The notes beneath the pieces were generated by a model. It had not been told where the DNA came from. It searched no databases and worked only from the letters and a program-made list of their open reading frames with translations. Both the position numbers and the translations under genes were made by a program. A stretch of DNA of 6,442 nt from an uncultured Pseudomonadota bacterium (GTDB lineage Bacteria > Myxococcota_A > UBA796 > UBA9615), in assembly GCA_937907595.1 (NCBI GenBank), contig CALCXL010000193.1, forward strand, positions 1-6,442, in the 5' to 3' direction. Shown here piece after piece: positions 1 to 6,442 of the stretch. Each line of letters opens with the position of its first letter. Position 1 is the stretch's first letter.

Positions 1-1
1 C

Positions 2-130
2 CGCGAGTTGATCATCGAAGCCATCCTCTGGCCGAAGCGGCAGGTGAAGGAGGGGATGGGCTACGCCCCCAAGATCATGGGCCGCTACCTCTACACGAAG
101 GACCGCCTGGACGACGACTGCCGCCAGTGA
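2..130 (+). CDS. C-terminal fragment of an unidentified protein (5' end outside window)
   Basis: Only the last 42 codons and the TGA stop (128-130) are inside the window. The frame is well supported because nearly every third codon position is G or C, as in the confident genes here, and the peptide has a normal globular composition: it begins RELIIEAILWPKRQ and ends near DRLDDDCRQ. The neighbouring frame gives an arginine/proline-rich string without that bias. I do not recognise the family. The pattern of a hydrophobic helix, then WPK and GY, is faintly like the tail of some c-type cytochrome domains, but no heme motif is present in the visible part, so this is only a guess. The gene converges on the minus-strand PilZ gene, with 68 bp between the two stop codons. 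Its stop codon lies in the first copy of a 15-bp tandem repeat. Confidence 0.8.
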   Translation, partial: RELIIEAILWPKRQVKEGMGYAPKIMGRYLYTKDRLDDDCRQ

Positions 131-170
131 GGCCGCCGGGAGTGAGGCCGCCGGGAGTGGGGCCGCCGGG
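126..170. repeat. 15-bp tandem repeat, three copies, overlapping a stop codon
   Basis: The unit AGTGAGGCCGCCGGG occurs at 126-140 and 141-155 without a mismatch. It occurs again at 156-170 with one substitution (AGTGG instead of AGTGA). Because 15 is a multiple of three, the TGA stop of the upstream gene (128-130) is repeated in the same frame at 143-145 and becomes TGG in the third copy. It probably arose by replication slippage at the end of the gene. No binding site or function can be assigned. Confidence 0.95.
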
Positions 171-172
171 CA

Positions 173-194
173 GCGGGCGCCGGCTCAATCCCGC
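173..194. other. weak stem-loop between two convergent genes
   Basis: GCGGG (173-177) can pair with CCCGC (190-194) around a 12-nt loop, between the stop of the upstream + gene and the stop of the minus-strand PilZ gene. The stem is only 5 bp and no T-run follows on either strand, so it is a poor candidate for an intrinsic terminator. It is listed because nothing better terminates these convergent transcripts. Confidence 0.2.
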
Positions 195-198
195 CTGA

Positions 199-1056
199 TC
201 AGCCTTCGTTGAGGAAGCGCAGGAAGAGCTCGGCGTCCTCGGGCGAGTCGTTGATGATCTGGACGCCCATGCCGGGCGGCTCCCCGGCGATGTTCTTCGA
301 CCCGCGGGTCCAGCGCACCATCGCCTCCAGCGCGATCTCCCGCTGGGTCAGGGGGTGCACCACGAACAGGCCCAGCCGGGTGCCGGGGTTCGCCGGCTTG
401 TCGGTGGCGATGAAGAGGCCGCCGCTGGAGATGTCCTCGGTCACGAACTCCTTGTCCCGCAGCAGGCCCTTGACCCGCACGCGGAACTGACCACCACGCC
501 GGGGCGCCCGGCGACGCGTCAGCTCCAGGGGGACCTCGCCCATGTGCTCGGGGCGCTCGGGGTCCGGCGCGAAGGGCGACGTGCCCCGGGCCAGGTCGTC
601 CAGGTAGCCGTCCCAGGAGCCGCGCATGCGGGCGTCCATGAGGAAGAAGCGCAGGCCCATGCCGGGCATGCCGCCGCAGAAGGCGGCCTCTTCGGGGGCC
701 ACGACGCGCTCCACGCTGCACAGCACGCGCAGGCTGTCGCCGCGGGGGAGTCGGACCACCATCTGCACCATGTCGCCCACGGCGCGGTAGTCGGGGGTCT
801 CCACGAAGAGCCCCTCCTTGCTGACGTCCACGGCGGTGCGCCGACGATCCAGGCCGCCCCAGCAGAGGGTCACGGGGAGGTGCACCGCGAAGCGGGGGGC
901 CGGCTCCATCTCCGGGGCGGGGGCCATCTGCAGGTGGCGGGGCTCGTCTTCGGGGTCGGGCTGGGGAGGCAGGCGCTGCGAGCCCTTGAAGCCGCTGCCC
1001 TCGTCCTCGTCGAATCCGAAGAAGTCGTCCGTCTGCCGCGCCGCGTTGCCGTCCAT
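199..1056 (-). CDS. tandem PilZ-domain protein
   Basis: A 285-residue cytoplasmic protein with no membrane segment. Residues 1-52 are acidic and proline-rich, probably disordered, with a phenylalanine/aspartate cluster near residues 10-19. Two PilZ-like beta-barrel domains follow, at about 53-156 and 184-283, joined by a proline/charged linker. Each has the DxSxxG motif: D77-V-S79-K-E-G82 and D208-I-S210-S-G-G213, followed by a hydrophobic LF[VI] strand. Each also ends with a PGMG strand (131-134 and 261-264). PilZ domains generally bind cyclic di-GMP through an N-terminal RxxxR plus DxSxxG. Here the arginine motif looks degenerate in both domains (R55...H59, and R186...Q190 at the equivalent distance), so binding is uncertain. 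The start at 1056 is supported by GGAGG (complement of 1062-1066) five bases upstream. Tandem PilZ proteins of this kind are common in Myxococcota. The gene is divergent from the ABC operon and its target is unknown. Confidence 0.9.
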   Translation of the reverse strand: MDGNAARQTDDFFGFDEDEGSGFKGSQRLPPQPDPEDEPRHLQMAPAPEMEPAPRFAVHLPVTLCWGGLDRRRTAVDVSKEGLFVETPDYRAVGDMVQMVVRLPRGDSLRVLCSVERVVAPEEAAFCGGMPGMGLRFFLMDARMRGSWDGYLDDLARGTSPFAPDPERPEHMGEVPLELTRRRAPRRGGQFRVRVKGLLRDKEFVTEDISSGGLFIATDKPANPGTRLGLFVVHPLTQREIALEAMVRWTRGSKNIAGEPPGMGVQIINDSPEDAELFLRFLNEG

Positions 1057-1069
1057 CGATGCCTCCGTG

Positions 1070-1088
1070 CGGGGAAGCCCGGTCCCCG
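1070..1088. promoter_or_regulatory. inverted repeat in the divergent intergenic region
   Basis: CGGGGA (1070-1075) and TCCCCG (1083-1088) form a perfect 6-bp inverted repeat around AGCCCGG. It lies 13 bp upstream of the PilZ start codon and just beyond its ribosome binding site. A second short one, GGGG-TTGCG-CCCC, is at 1100-1112. Either could be an operator half-site pair or an mRNA hairpin in the PilZ leader. In DNA this GC-rich they could also be chance. No known operator consensus is recognised. Confidence 0.3.
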
Positions 1089-1146
1089 TTCGTGCGTTGG
1101 GGGTTGCGCCCCTGCCTTCCTCCTCATCGGAGGGCTCGGGGGGACC

Positions 1147-1175
1147 TTGACCGCTTTGTCGGATGCGACTAGGAA
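1147..1175 (+). promoter_or_regulatory. candidate sigma-70-like promoter for the ABC operon
   Basis: TTGACC (1147-1152) matches the -35 consensus at five of six positions. Seventeen bases later TAGGAA (1170-1175) matches the -10 consensus at three of six. The region is locally richer in A/T than its surroundings. Transcription would begin about 20 bases before the ATG at 1202. If this is real, an ATG at 1163 would be untranscribed, which agrees with choosing 1202 as the start. The weak -10 keeps confidence low. Confidence 0.35.
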
Positions 1176-1191
1176 TCCGGGCCGCGGAACC

Positions 1192-1198
1192 GGGAGGA
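1192..1198 (+). promoter_or_regulatory. ribosome binding site deciding the ABC ATPase start
   Basis: GGGAGGA lies three bases before the ATG at 1202, or four bases when measured from the GGAGG core. The spacing is slightly short but the match is strong. No comparable site precedes the in-frame ATG at 1163. The protein from 1202 begins MIEVERLTRRYG, the usual first strand of an ABC ATPase, so the extra 13 upstream codons are not needed. Confidence 0.75.
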
Positions 1199-1201
1199 AC
1201 G

Positions 1202-2124
<923 letters not shown>

Positions 2125-2128
<4 letters not shown>

Positions 2129-2880
2129 TCTGGCACATCGCCCGCCGGGAGCTTCGCGGCTACCTGCACGCGCCCTTCAGCTACGTCGTCTCCGCGGCCT
2201 TCCTCTTCATCGCCGGGGTCTTCTGGGCCCTGGTCCTGGACTCCTACGCGCAGCTCGCCGGCCAGGCGGAGATGTACGGCATGACCGACTTCGGCATGCT
2301 GGAGGGGGTCATCCAGCCCTTCGTCAGCACCCTGGGCCTGCTTCTCGTGCTCTTCATGCCCGTGGTGACCATGCGGGTGCTGAGCGACGAGCAGGGCGGG
2401 GGCGCCATGGCCCTGCTGCTCAGCTCCCCGGTGTCGTCCACGCAGGTGGTGCTGGGCAAGTGGCTGGGGCTCTGGGCCTTCTTCGGCGGCCTGTTGGGCG
2501 TCGGCCTGCTCTACGTGCCCGCCACGCTCTACTTCTTCGGCGATCCACCCCTGGCTCCCCTGCTGACGGCGCTGCTGGGCGTGGTGCTGTTGACCGGCCT
2601 GGGCTCGGCCCTGGGGGTGATGGCCGCGGCGCTGTCCAGCTCCCAGATCCTGGCCGCGGTGATCTCCTGGGCCGGGTTGATGGCGCTGTGGATCCTCAGC
2701 TTCCTGGCCAGCTCCGACGGCATCCTGCAGCCCCTGGGGCAGATGATCGGCCTCATGAACCACATGGAGGCCTTCGGCCAGGGGCTGCTCAAGAGCAACG
2801 ACCTGGTGTGGTTCGGCAGCCTCACCGCCCTCTTCCTCTTCGTCGCGCAGCAGCGCGTCGAGAGCCACCGGTGGAGGTAG
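2125..2880 (+). CDS. ABC-2 type permease, GldF-like
   Basis: A 251-residue integral inner-membrane protein, the expected partner of the upstream ATPase. It starts with a short amphipathic segment (MIWHIARRELRGYL) that precedes the first helix, typical of ABC-2 permeases. About six membrane segments are visible, near 18-38, 63-83, 113-135, 143-167, 174-195 and 227-243. After helix 2 comes the family landmark TMRVLSDEQ...ALLLSSPVS...VVLGKW (82-113), which corresponds to the cytoplasmic MR-x-DE / LL-x-x-P / GK pattern of GldF-like permeases. Length and topology are normal. The stop (2878-2880) is four bases from the next start, and the GGAGG serving the next gene lies at 2873-2877 inside this gene. 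One permease gene is present, so the transporter probably uses it as a homodimer, possibly together with the GldG-like protein. Substrate unknown. Confidence 0.9.
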
Positions 2881-2884
2881 GGCG

Positions 2885-4456
2885 ATGTTCGTCACCGTGA
2901 TCGGCCGGAGCATGGGGGCCCTGGGCTTCCTGGCCCTGCTCCTCTTCGCCGCCCTCACCGTCTTCGCCCCCGACGCCCCCGGCCTGACCTGGCTGGGCGC
3001 GACGGCCGCCGTGGGCATCGCCGGCTGGATCTACCTGGACTGGGAGGCCCTGGGACGCGCCGTTCGATCCCGGGGCGGGCGGGACCAGGGGCTGTCCGTC
3101 CTCCTCATCGCCGTGGTCGCCGGCATCGCCGGGCTGGTGGTGCACCTGGGCGAGCGCAGCCCCCGCCGCTGGGACTTCACCGAGGACGGGCGCCACAGCC
3201 TGAGCGAGCAGGCGGCCGCCGTGGTGGCCGGGGTGCCCGCGGGGGTCGAGCTGGCCGTGACCGGCTACTTCGCAGCCCTGGGCGACGCCCGGCAGGAGCA
3301 GCAACGCACGCGCTTCGTGGCGCTGGGCGAGGCGGTGCGCGGCGTGAACCCGGCGCTGGCCTGGGAGGTCGTCGATCCCCTCGCCAACCCCCGCCGGGCC
3401 CTGGAGGCCGGCAACGCAGGCAACGGCACGGTCATCGTCTCCGCGCGCAAGGACGGCCAGGAGCGCACCGAGCGCCTGTTCGACCCGGACGAGGGCGACC
3501 TGGCCAACGCGCTGCTCCGCCTGGGCCAGGACCGCAAGGCGGGCGTCTACTTCATCACCGGCCACGGCGAGGCGCTGATCGGCGAGATGGGCGACGACGG
3601 CCTGGGCACCCTGGCCGGGCAGCTGCGCAACGTCGGCCTGCAGGTCGACTCCCTGGAGACGCGCCGGGCCGAGGCGATCCCCGACGACGCCGAGCTCCTG
3701 CTGTCGGTCGGGCCCCGCGCACCGTTCAGCGAGGGGGAGGTGGCGATGATTCAGCGCTGGGTCGAGCAGGACGGCGGCTCCTTCCTGCTGGCGGTGGAGC
3801 CCAACCTGCCGGGCCGACCCGCGGCGGCGACGGGCTGGGAGGGCGTCCTGCCCCAGTGGGGCATCAAGCTGCAGCACGACCTGGTGCTGGACGAGCTCAT
3901 GCACTCGTACGTCGGCGACGCCACCAGCGTGATCTCCTCGGGCTTCGGCTACCACGACATCACCGACGACCTCTCGGTCCCCACGGTCTTCCCGACGGCG
4001 CGGTCGATCCTCAACATCAACGAGGACCCCTCGGCGCAGACGGTCTTCGACCTGGTCATGAGCAGCGAGGCCGCCTGGGGGGAGACCCGGCTGGAGGAGG
4101 GCGCCGCCACCCGCGACGAGGACGACCACCAGGGCCCCCTGATCCTGGCCGCGCTGAGCGAGCTGCACCGCGAAGGCGTGGAGCAGCAGGGCAAGATCCT
4201 GGTGGTGGGCGACGCCGACTGGCTCACCGACGGTGGTCTGGGCGCCTTCGGCAACTCGGACCTGGCCCAGCGGACCGTGGCCTACCTCGCCGAGCAGGCC
4301 GACCTGGTCAAGATCCCGCCGAAGGCCAAGTCCGCGTCCAACATGGACCTGGACCTGCTGCAGAGCCTGCTGGTGATGCTGGCCGCGATCCTGCTGGTGC
4401 CCGGCGGGGTCCTGCTGCTCGGGCTGATCGTCTTCCTGTGGCGGCGATCGCTCTGA
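2885..4456 (+). CDS. GldG-like auxiliary protein of ABC transporter
   Basis: A 523-residue inner-membrane protein with a large extracytoplasmic domain, always expected next to GldF-type permeases. Three N-terminal membrane segments (about 10-28, 36-52, 69-88) are followed by the landmark RRWDFTEDGRHSLSEQ (94-109), equivalent to the 'R.DLT....YSLS.QT' motif of GldG-like proteins. The core then carries YFITGHGE (222-229), a glutamate-turn motif of the family, and near the end VVGDADWL (440-447) with FGNSDLAQRTVAYL (455-468). One C-terminal helix (about 493-519) with terminal RR anchors it. The family is non-enzymatic as far as known and resembles a glutamine-amidotransferase-like fold. Three N-terminal helices are usual for versions outside Bacteroidetes. 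The start at 2885 has GGAGG (2873-2877) seven bases upstream. It is the last gene of the coupled operon. Its exact role and any polysaccharide or lipid substrate are unknown. Confidence 0.9.
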   Translation: MFVTVIGRSMGALGFLALLLFAALTVFAPDAPGLTWLGATAAVGIAGWIYLDWEALGRAVRSRGGRDQGLSVLLIAVVAGIAGLVVHLGERSPRRWDFTEDGRHSLSEQAAAVVAGVPAGVELAVTGYFAALGDARQEQQRTRFVALGEAVRGVNPALAWEVVDPLANPRRALEAGNAGNGTVIVSARKDGQERTERLFDPDEGDLANALLRLGQDRKAGVYFITGHGEALIGEMGDDGLGTLAGQLRNVGLQVDSLETRRAEAIPDDAELLLSVGPRAPFSEGEVAMIQRWVEQDGGSFLLAVEPNLPGRPAAATGWEGVLPQWGIKLQHDLVLDELMHSYVGDATSVISSGFGYHDITDDLSVPTVFPTARSILNINEDPSAQTVFDLVMSSEAAWGETRLEEGAATRDEDDHQGPLILAALSELHREGVEQQGKILVVGDADWLTDGGLGAFGNSDLAQRTVAYLAEQADLVKIPPKAKSASNMDLDLLQSLLVMLAAILLVPGGVLLLGLIVFLWRRSL

Positions 4457-4457
4457 T

Positions 4458-4481
4458 CTGAGCGCCAGGGGCCGCGCTCGG
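4458..4481 (+). terminator. stem-loop after the ABC operon, possible weak terminator
   Basis: CTGAGCG (4458-4464) pairs with CGCTCGG (4475-4481), giving seven base pairs including one G-T wobble, around a 10-nt loop. It begins one base after the GldG-like stop codon. No T-run follows, so intrinsic termination would be inefficient. It may instead protect the operon's 3' end or only partly separate it from the cytochrome gene. Confidence 0.35.
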
Positions 4482-4536
4482 TCCCCATCGTTCCGCCGCG
4501 CTGGCCGCGCTCCCCTCCCCCTGCGATCCTGGGCGC

Positions 4537-6442
4537 GTGCTGCGCATCGCCTGGGCCGTCGCCGTCGCCGTGGTCCTCAGCGGGCTGTGGATCCTCCTGT
4601 CCGACGCCACCTGGCCCGGCAGCCTGGCGGTGCTCGCCCTGCACTGGCTGGCGGGCTGGGTGCTCCTGCTGTTGGCGATCCCGGCCCTGCGCGGGCACCT
4701 CAAGGCGACCGGCAGCCCCGCGCGGAGCGTCGCCGTCGTGCTCGGCCTCGTGGCCCTGGGCGCCCTCCCCTCCATCGGCGGCCTCAACGCCCCCCACGAC
4801 CGGGACCTCACCGAGCACTGGGCCACCACCCTGGCCGACCTCTTCGCCGGCCAGCCCGTGGAGCCCTACTACCTGAGCGCGCCCCTGGCCCTGGCGCTGC
4901 TGTGCGCCGTGGCGCTGCTCACCGGCCTGGGCGGGGTCTTCGCGCCGGTGAAGCGGCGGCGGAGCGCGCGGTGGAGCGGCCTCTTCGTGGCCGTGCTGGG
5001 GGTCTGGGCGATGGGCACGGCGCTGGCCCAGGAGGTGGTGGGGCGGGACTCGCTCTTCCTGGCCATCTCCGCCCACAGCGCAACGGGTGGGGCCGCGGTC
5101 GTGGCGCTGGCGCTCCACCTGATCTCCTCCCGCCTGTGGAAGCGGGAAGCGCCCGGCCTGCGGGCGCGCGCGGCCCTCTCGGCGTGCCTGGGGCTGGGGG
5201 CGGCCCTGCTGTTCGGGGCCTACCGGGCGGAGAACCTGCGGACGATGCAGGACCGCAGCACGGCGGCTGGCGTGGTGGTGGCCAGCACGCCGGCCACGGC
5301 CTCGGAGCGCGCGGCGTCGCTGAGCGACGACTGGGAGCACCTGCCCGCCGAGGCCCTGCGGGACAGCCTGAGCTGCGGGGAGGCCGGCTGCCACCCCGAC
5401 GTGACGGCCGAGTGGGCGGGCTCCACTCACCGCTTCGCCGGCCGCAACCGGCTGTACCGGGCCGCCGTGAACGACCTGCTGGAGCGGGGCGACCTGGCCG
5501 ACGTCACCCTCTGCGCGGGCTGCCACGACCCGGAGCGGCTGCTGACGGGGCGCATGGACGAGTACCGGGACGGGGCGTCGTCCGACGGGTCCGATGGCGT
5601 CTCCTGTCTGGTCTGCCACGCGATGATCTCCGCGCCGCCGACCCCGGGCAACGGCGTGTACTCCGTCGCAGCAGGCCCCACCGCCTACCCCGGCTGGCTG
5701 GGTCGAAAGGCCCTGGGCCTGGACCCGCGGCACCACGACCAGGTGCTCGGCGTGGGCGACTTCGTGCTCTCCGAGGGCCCCTGCCGCGCCTGCCACCGCC
5801 TGGAGCTGGGGCCAGATCACGGACTGGTCGACCATTTCGTGCTCCAGGACACCCTGCTGGAGGGCCCGGCGCCGAACGACGGCGCGGCCTTCTGCGAGCG
5901 CTGCCACCTGGGCGTGGCCCAGCGTCCCTTCGACCGCTACCGCCACGACATGGCCGGCATCAACGTCGACCTGGCCGCCACCCTGGACCCCCTCTCCCCC
6001 GCCGACGCCGCTGCTGTCGCTGCGGTGCAGCGCCTGACCCTGCTGCAGTCCGGGGCCGCCCTTTGGATGCCCATCGACGCCCCCACCTGGCCGCCCCCCG
6101 CGCCGCCCGCGCTGCCCGATCTCCGGGTGGGGGACCCGACCCTGCGGGCCCTGGACCTGGCCTTGGAGGCGGAGGTGGGCCCCGAGGGCCTGGAGCTGCG
6201 GGCCACCCTGCGCAACCAGCGCATCGGCCACGTCTTCCCCTCAGGGCCCCTGGACCTGCAGCAGGTCTGGCTGGAGACCTGGGTGGTGGACGCCGCCGGG
6301 GAGGTCCTGCGGCACGTCGGCGCCCTGGTCGACGGCCGGATCCAGGGCGCGCCGCCGAGGTTGGGGGCTCGGGAGCTGGACGCCACGGGCCAGCCGCTGC
6401 AGCGCCACCGCCTGTTGGAGCTGGCCTCCGTCGTCGACAAGC
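4537..6442 (+). CDS. 7-TM membrane-anchored pentaheme cytochrome c (3' end outside window), possible b/c fusion
   Basis: An open frame of at least 635 codons from a GTG; an in-frame TGA lies at 4459-4461 and no ATG or GTG falls between. No clear Shine-Dalgarno is seen, so the start is provisional. Seven hydrophobic helices occur at about 5-22, 27-51, 63-83, 114-136, 146-165, 172-200 and 210-228. Positive loops (R52-R63, K139-R145, R199-R211) put the C-terminal part in the periplasm. Five c-heme motifs follow: C280-GEAG-C285-H286 (CX4CH), C326-AG-CH, C357-LV-CH, C416-RA-CH and C453-ER-CH. The segment CHPDVTAEWAGSTHRFAG then YR, followed by CAGCHDPERLLTG, fits a known multiheme cytochrome family in which the first motif reads CGSAGCH-type. 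A C-terminal beta domain has the N560-x3-GH565-VFPSGP pattern common to such cytochromes. Transmembrane H36, H54, H180 and H194 could bind b hemes. Likely role is electron transfer from the membrane to periplasmic acceptors; partner unknown. Confidence 0.88.
   Translation, partial: MLRIAWAVAVAVVLSGLWILLSDATWPGSLAVLALHWLAGWVLLLLAIPALRGHLKATGSPARSVAVVLGLVALGALPSIGGLNAPHDRDLTEHWATTLADLFAGQPVEPYYLSAPLALALLCAVALLTGLGGVFAPVKRRRSARWSGLFVAVLGVWAMGTALAQEVVGRDSLFLAISAHSATGGAAVVALALHLISSRLWKREAPGLRARAALSACLGLGAALLFGAYRAENLRTMQDRSTAAGVVVASTPATASERAASLSDDWEHLPAEALRDSLSCGEAGCHPDVTAEWAGSTHRFAGRNRLYRAAVNDLLERGDLADVTLCAGCHDPERLLTGRMDEYRDGASSDGSDGVSCLVCHAMISAPPTPGNGVYSVAAGPTAYPGWLGRKALGLDPRHHDQVLGVGDFVLSEGPCRACHRLELGPDHGLVDHFVLQDTLLEGPAPNDGAAFCERCHLGVAQRPFDRYRHDMAGINVDLAATLDPLSPADAAAVAAVQRLTLLQSGAALWMPIDAPTWPPPAPPALPDLRVGDPTLRALDLALEAEVGPEGLELRATLRNQRIGHVFPSGPLDLQQVWLETWVVDAAGEVLRHVGALVDGRIQGAPPRLGARELDATGQPLQRHRLLELASVVDK

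Noticed and set aside
195..202. Palindrome CTGATCAG at the end of the PilZ gene
   Set aside because: An 8-bp perfect palindrome without a loop cannot form a terminator hairpin, is common by chance, and overlaps the stop codon.
185..721. A 178-codon minus-strand open frame inside the PilZ gene
   Set aside because: Arginine/proline-rich alternate frame of the PilZ gene, which itself has two matching domain motifs and a good ribosome site.
1163..1201. Earlier in-frame ATG for the ABC ATPase
   Set aside because: It adds 13 residues before the conserved first strand, has no ribosome binding site, and falls inside the candidate promoter.
2822..4168. A 448-codon minus-strand open frame opposite the GldG-like gene
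   Set aside because: Low-complexity antisense product; the + strand gene has clear family motifs throughout.
4282..6231. A 649-codon minus-strand open frame opposite the cytochrome
   Set aside because: Its product is low-complexity Gly/Gln/Arg/His-rich with no motif. The opposite strand has seven helices, five heme motifs and a conserved C-terminal pattern, so this is an antisense shadow.

Overview
This is a very GC-rich, gene-dense window with almost uniformly G/C third codon positions. The gene content suggests a Gram-negative, respiring bacterium of the Myxococcota / deltaproteobacterial type: a tandem PilZ protein, a Gld-type ABC cassette and a membrane-anchored multiheme cytochrome c. 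That placement is inferred from gene families and composition. No rRNA or other marker gene is present to confirm it.

Layout: (1) The last 42 codons of an unidentified protein enter on the + strand and stop at 130. A perfect/near-perfect 15-bp tandem triplication starts at that stop codon. (2) A convergent minus-strand gene (199-1056) encodes a protein with two PilZ-like domains. (3) A 145-bp divergent intergenic region (1057-1201) carries short inverted repeats and one plausible promoter. (4) A tightly coupled three-gene + strand operon follows: a GldA-like ABC ATPase (1202-2128), a GldF-like ABC-2 permease (2125-2880, overlapping by ATGA) and a GldG-like auxiliary membrane protein (2885-4456, after a 4-nt gap). 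(5) After an 80-nt gap with a small hairpin, a GTG-started + strand gene (4537 to beyond the window end) encodes a 7-TM membrane domain fused to a periplasmic c-type cytochrome domain with five heme-attachment motifs. The first of these is the less common CX4CH form.

How the genes fit together: the ATPase, permease and GldG-like protein should form one inner-membrane ABC complex. Its substrate cannot be read from sequence, and gliding should not be assumed outside Bacteroidetes. The PilZ protein is a candidate cyclic-di-GMP-responsive or degenerate PilZ regulator, transcribed divergently from the ABC operon. The cytochrome looks functionally separate. Its transmembrane histidines are placed as two facing pairs, compatible with two b hemes, so it may carry electrons from the quinone pool to periplasmic c hemes. 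This possible b/c fusion is the most interesting object here. No mobile element, CRISPR array, tRNA or rRNA was seen, and no stretch over 300 bases lacks a gene.
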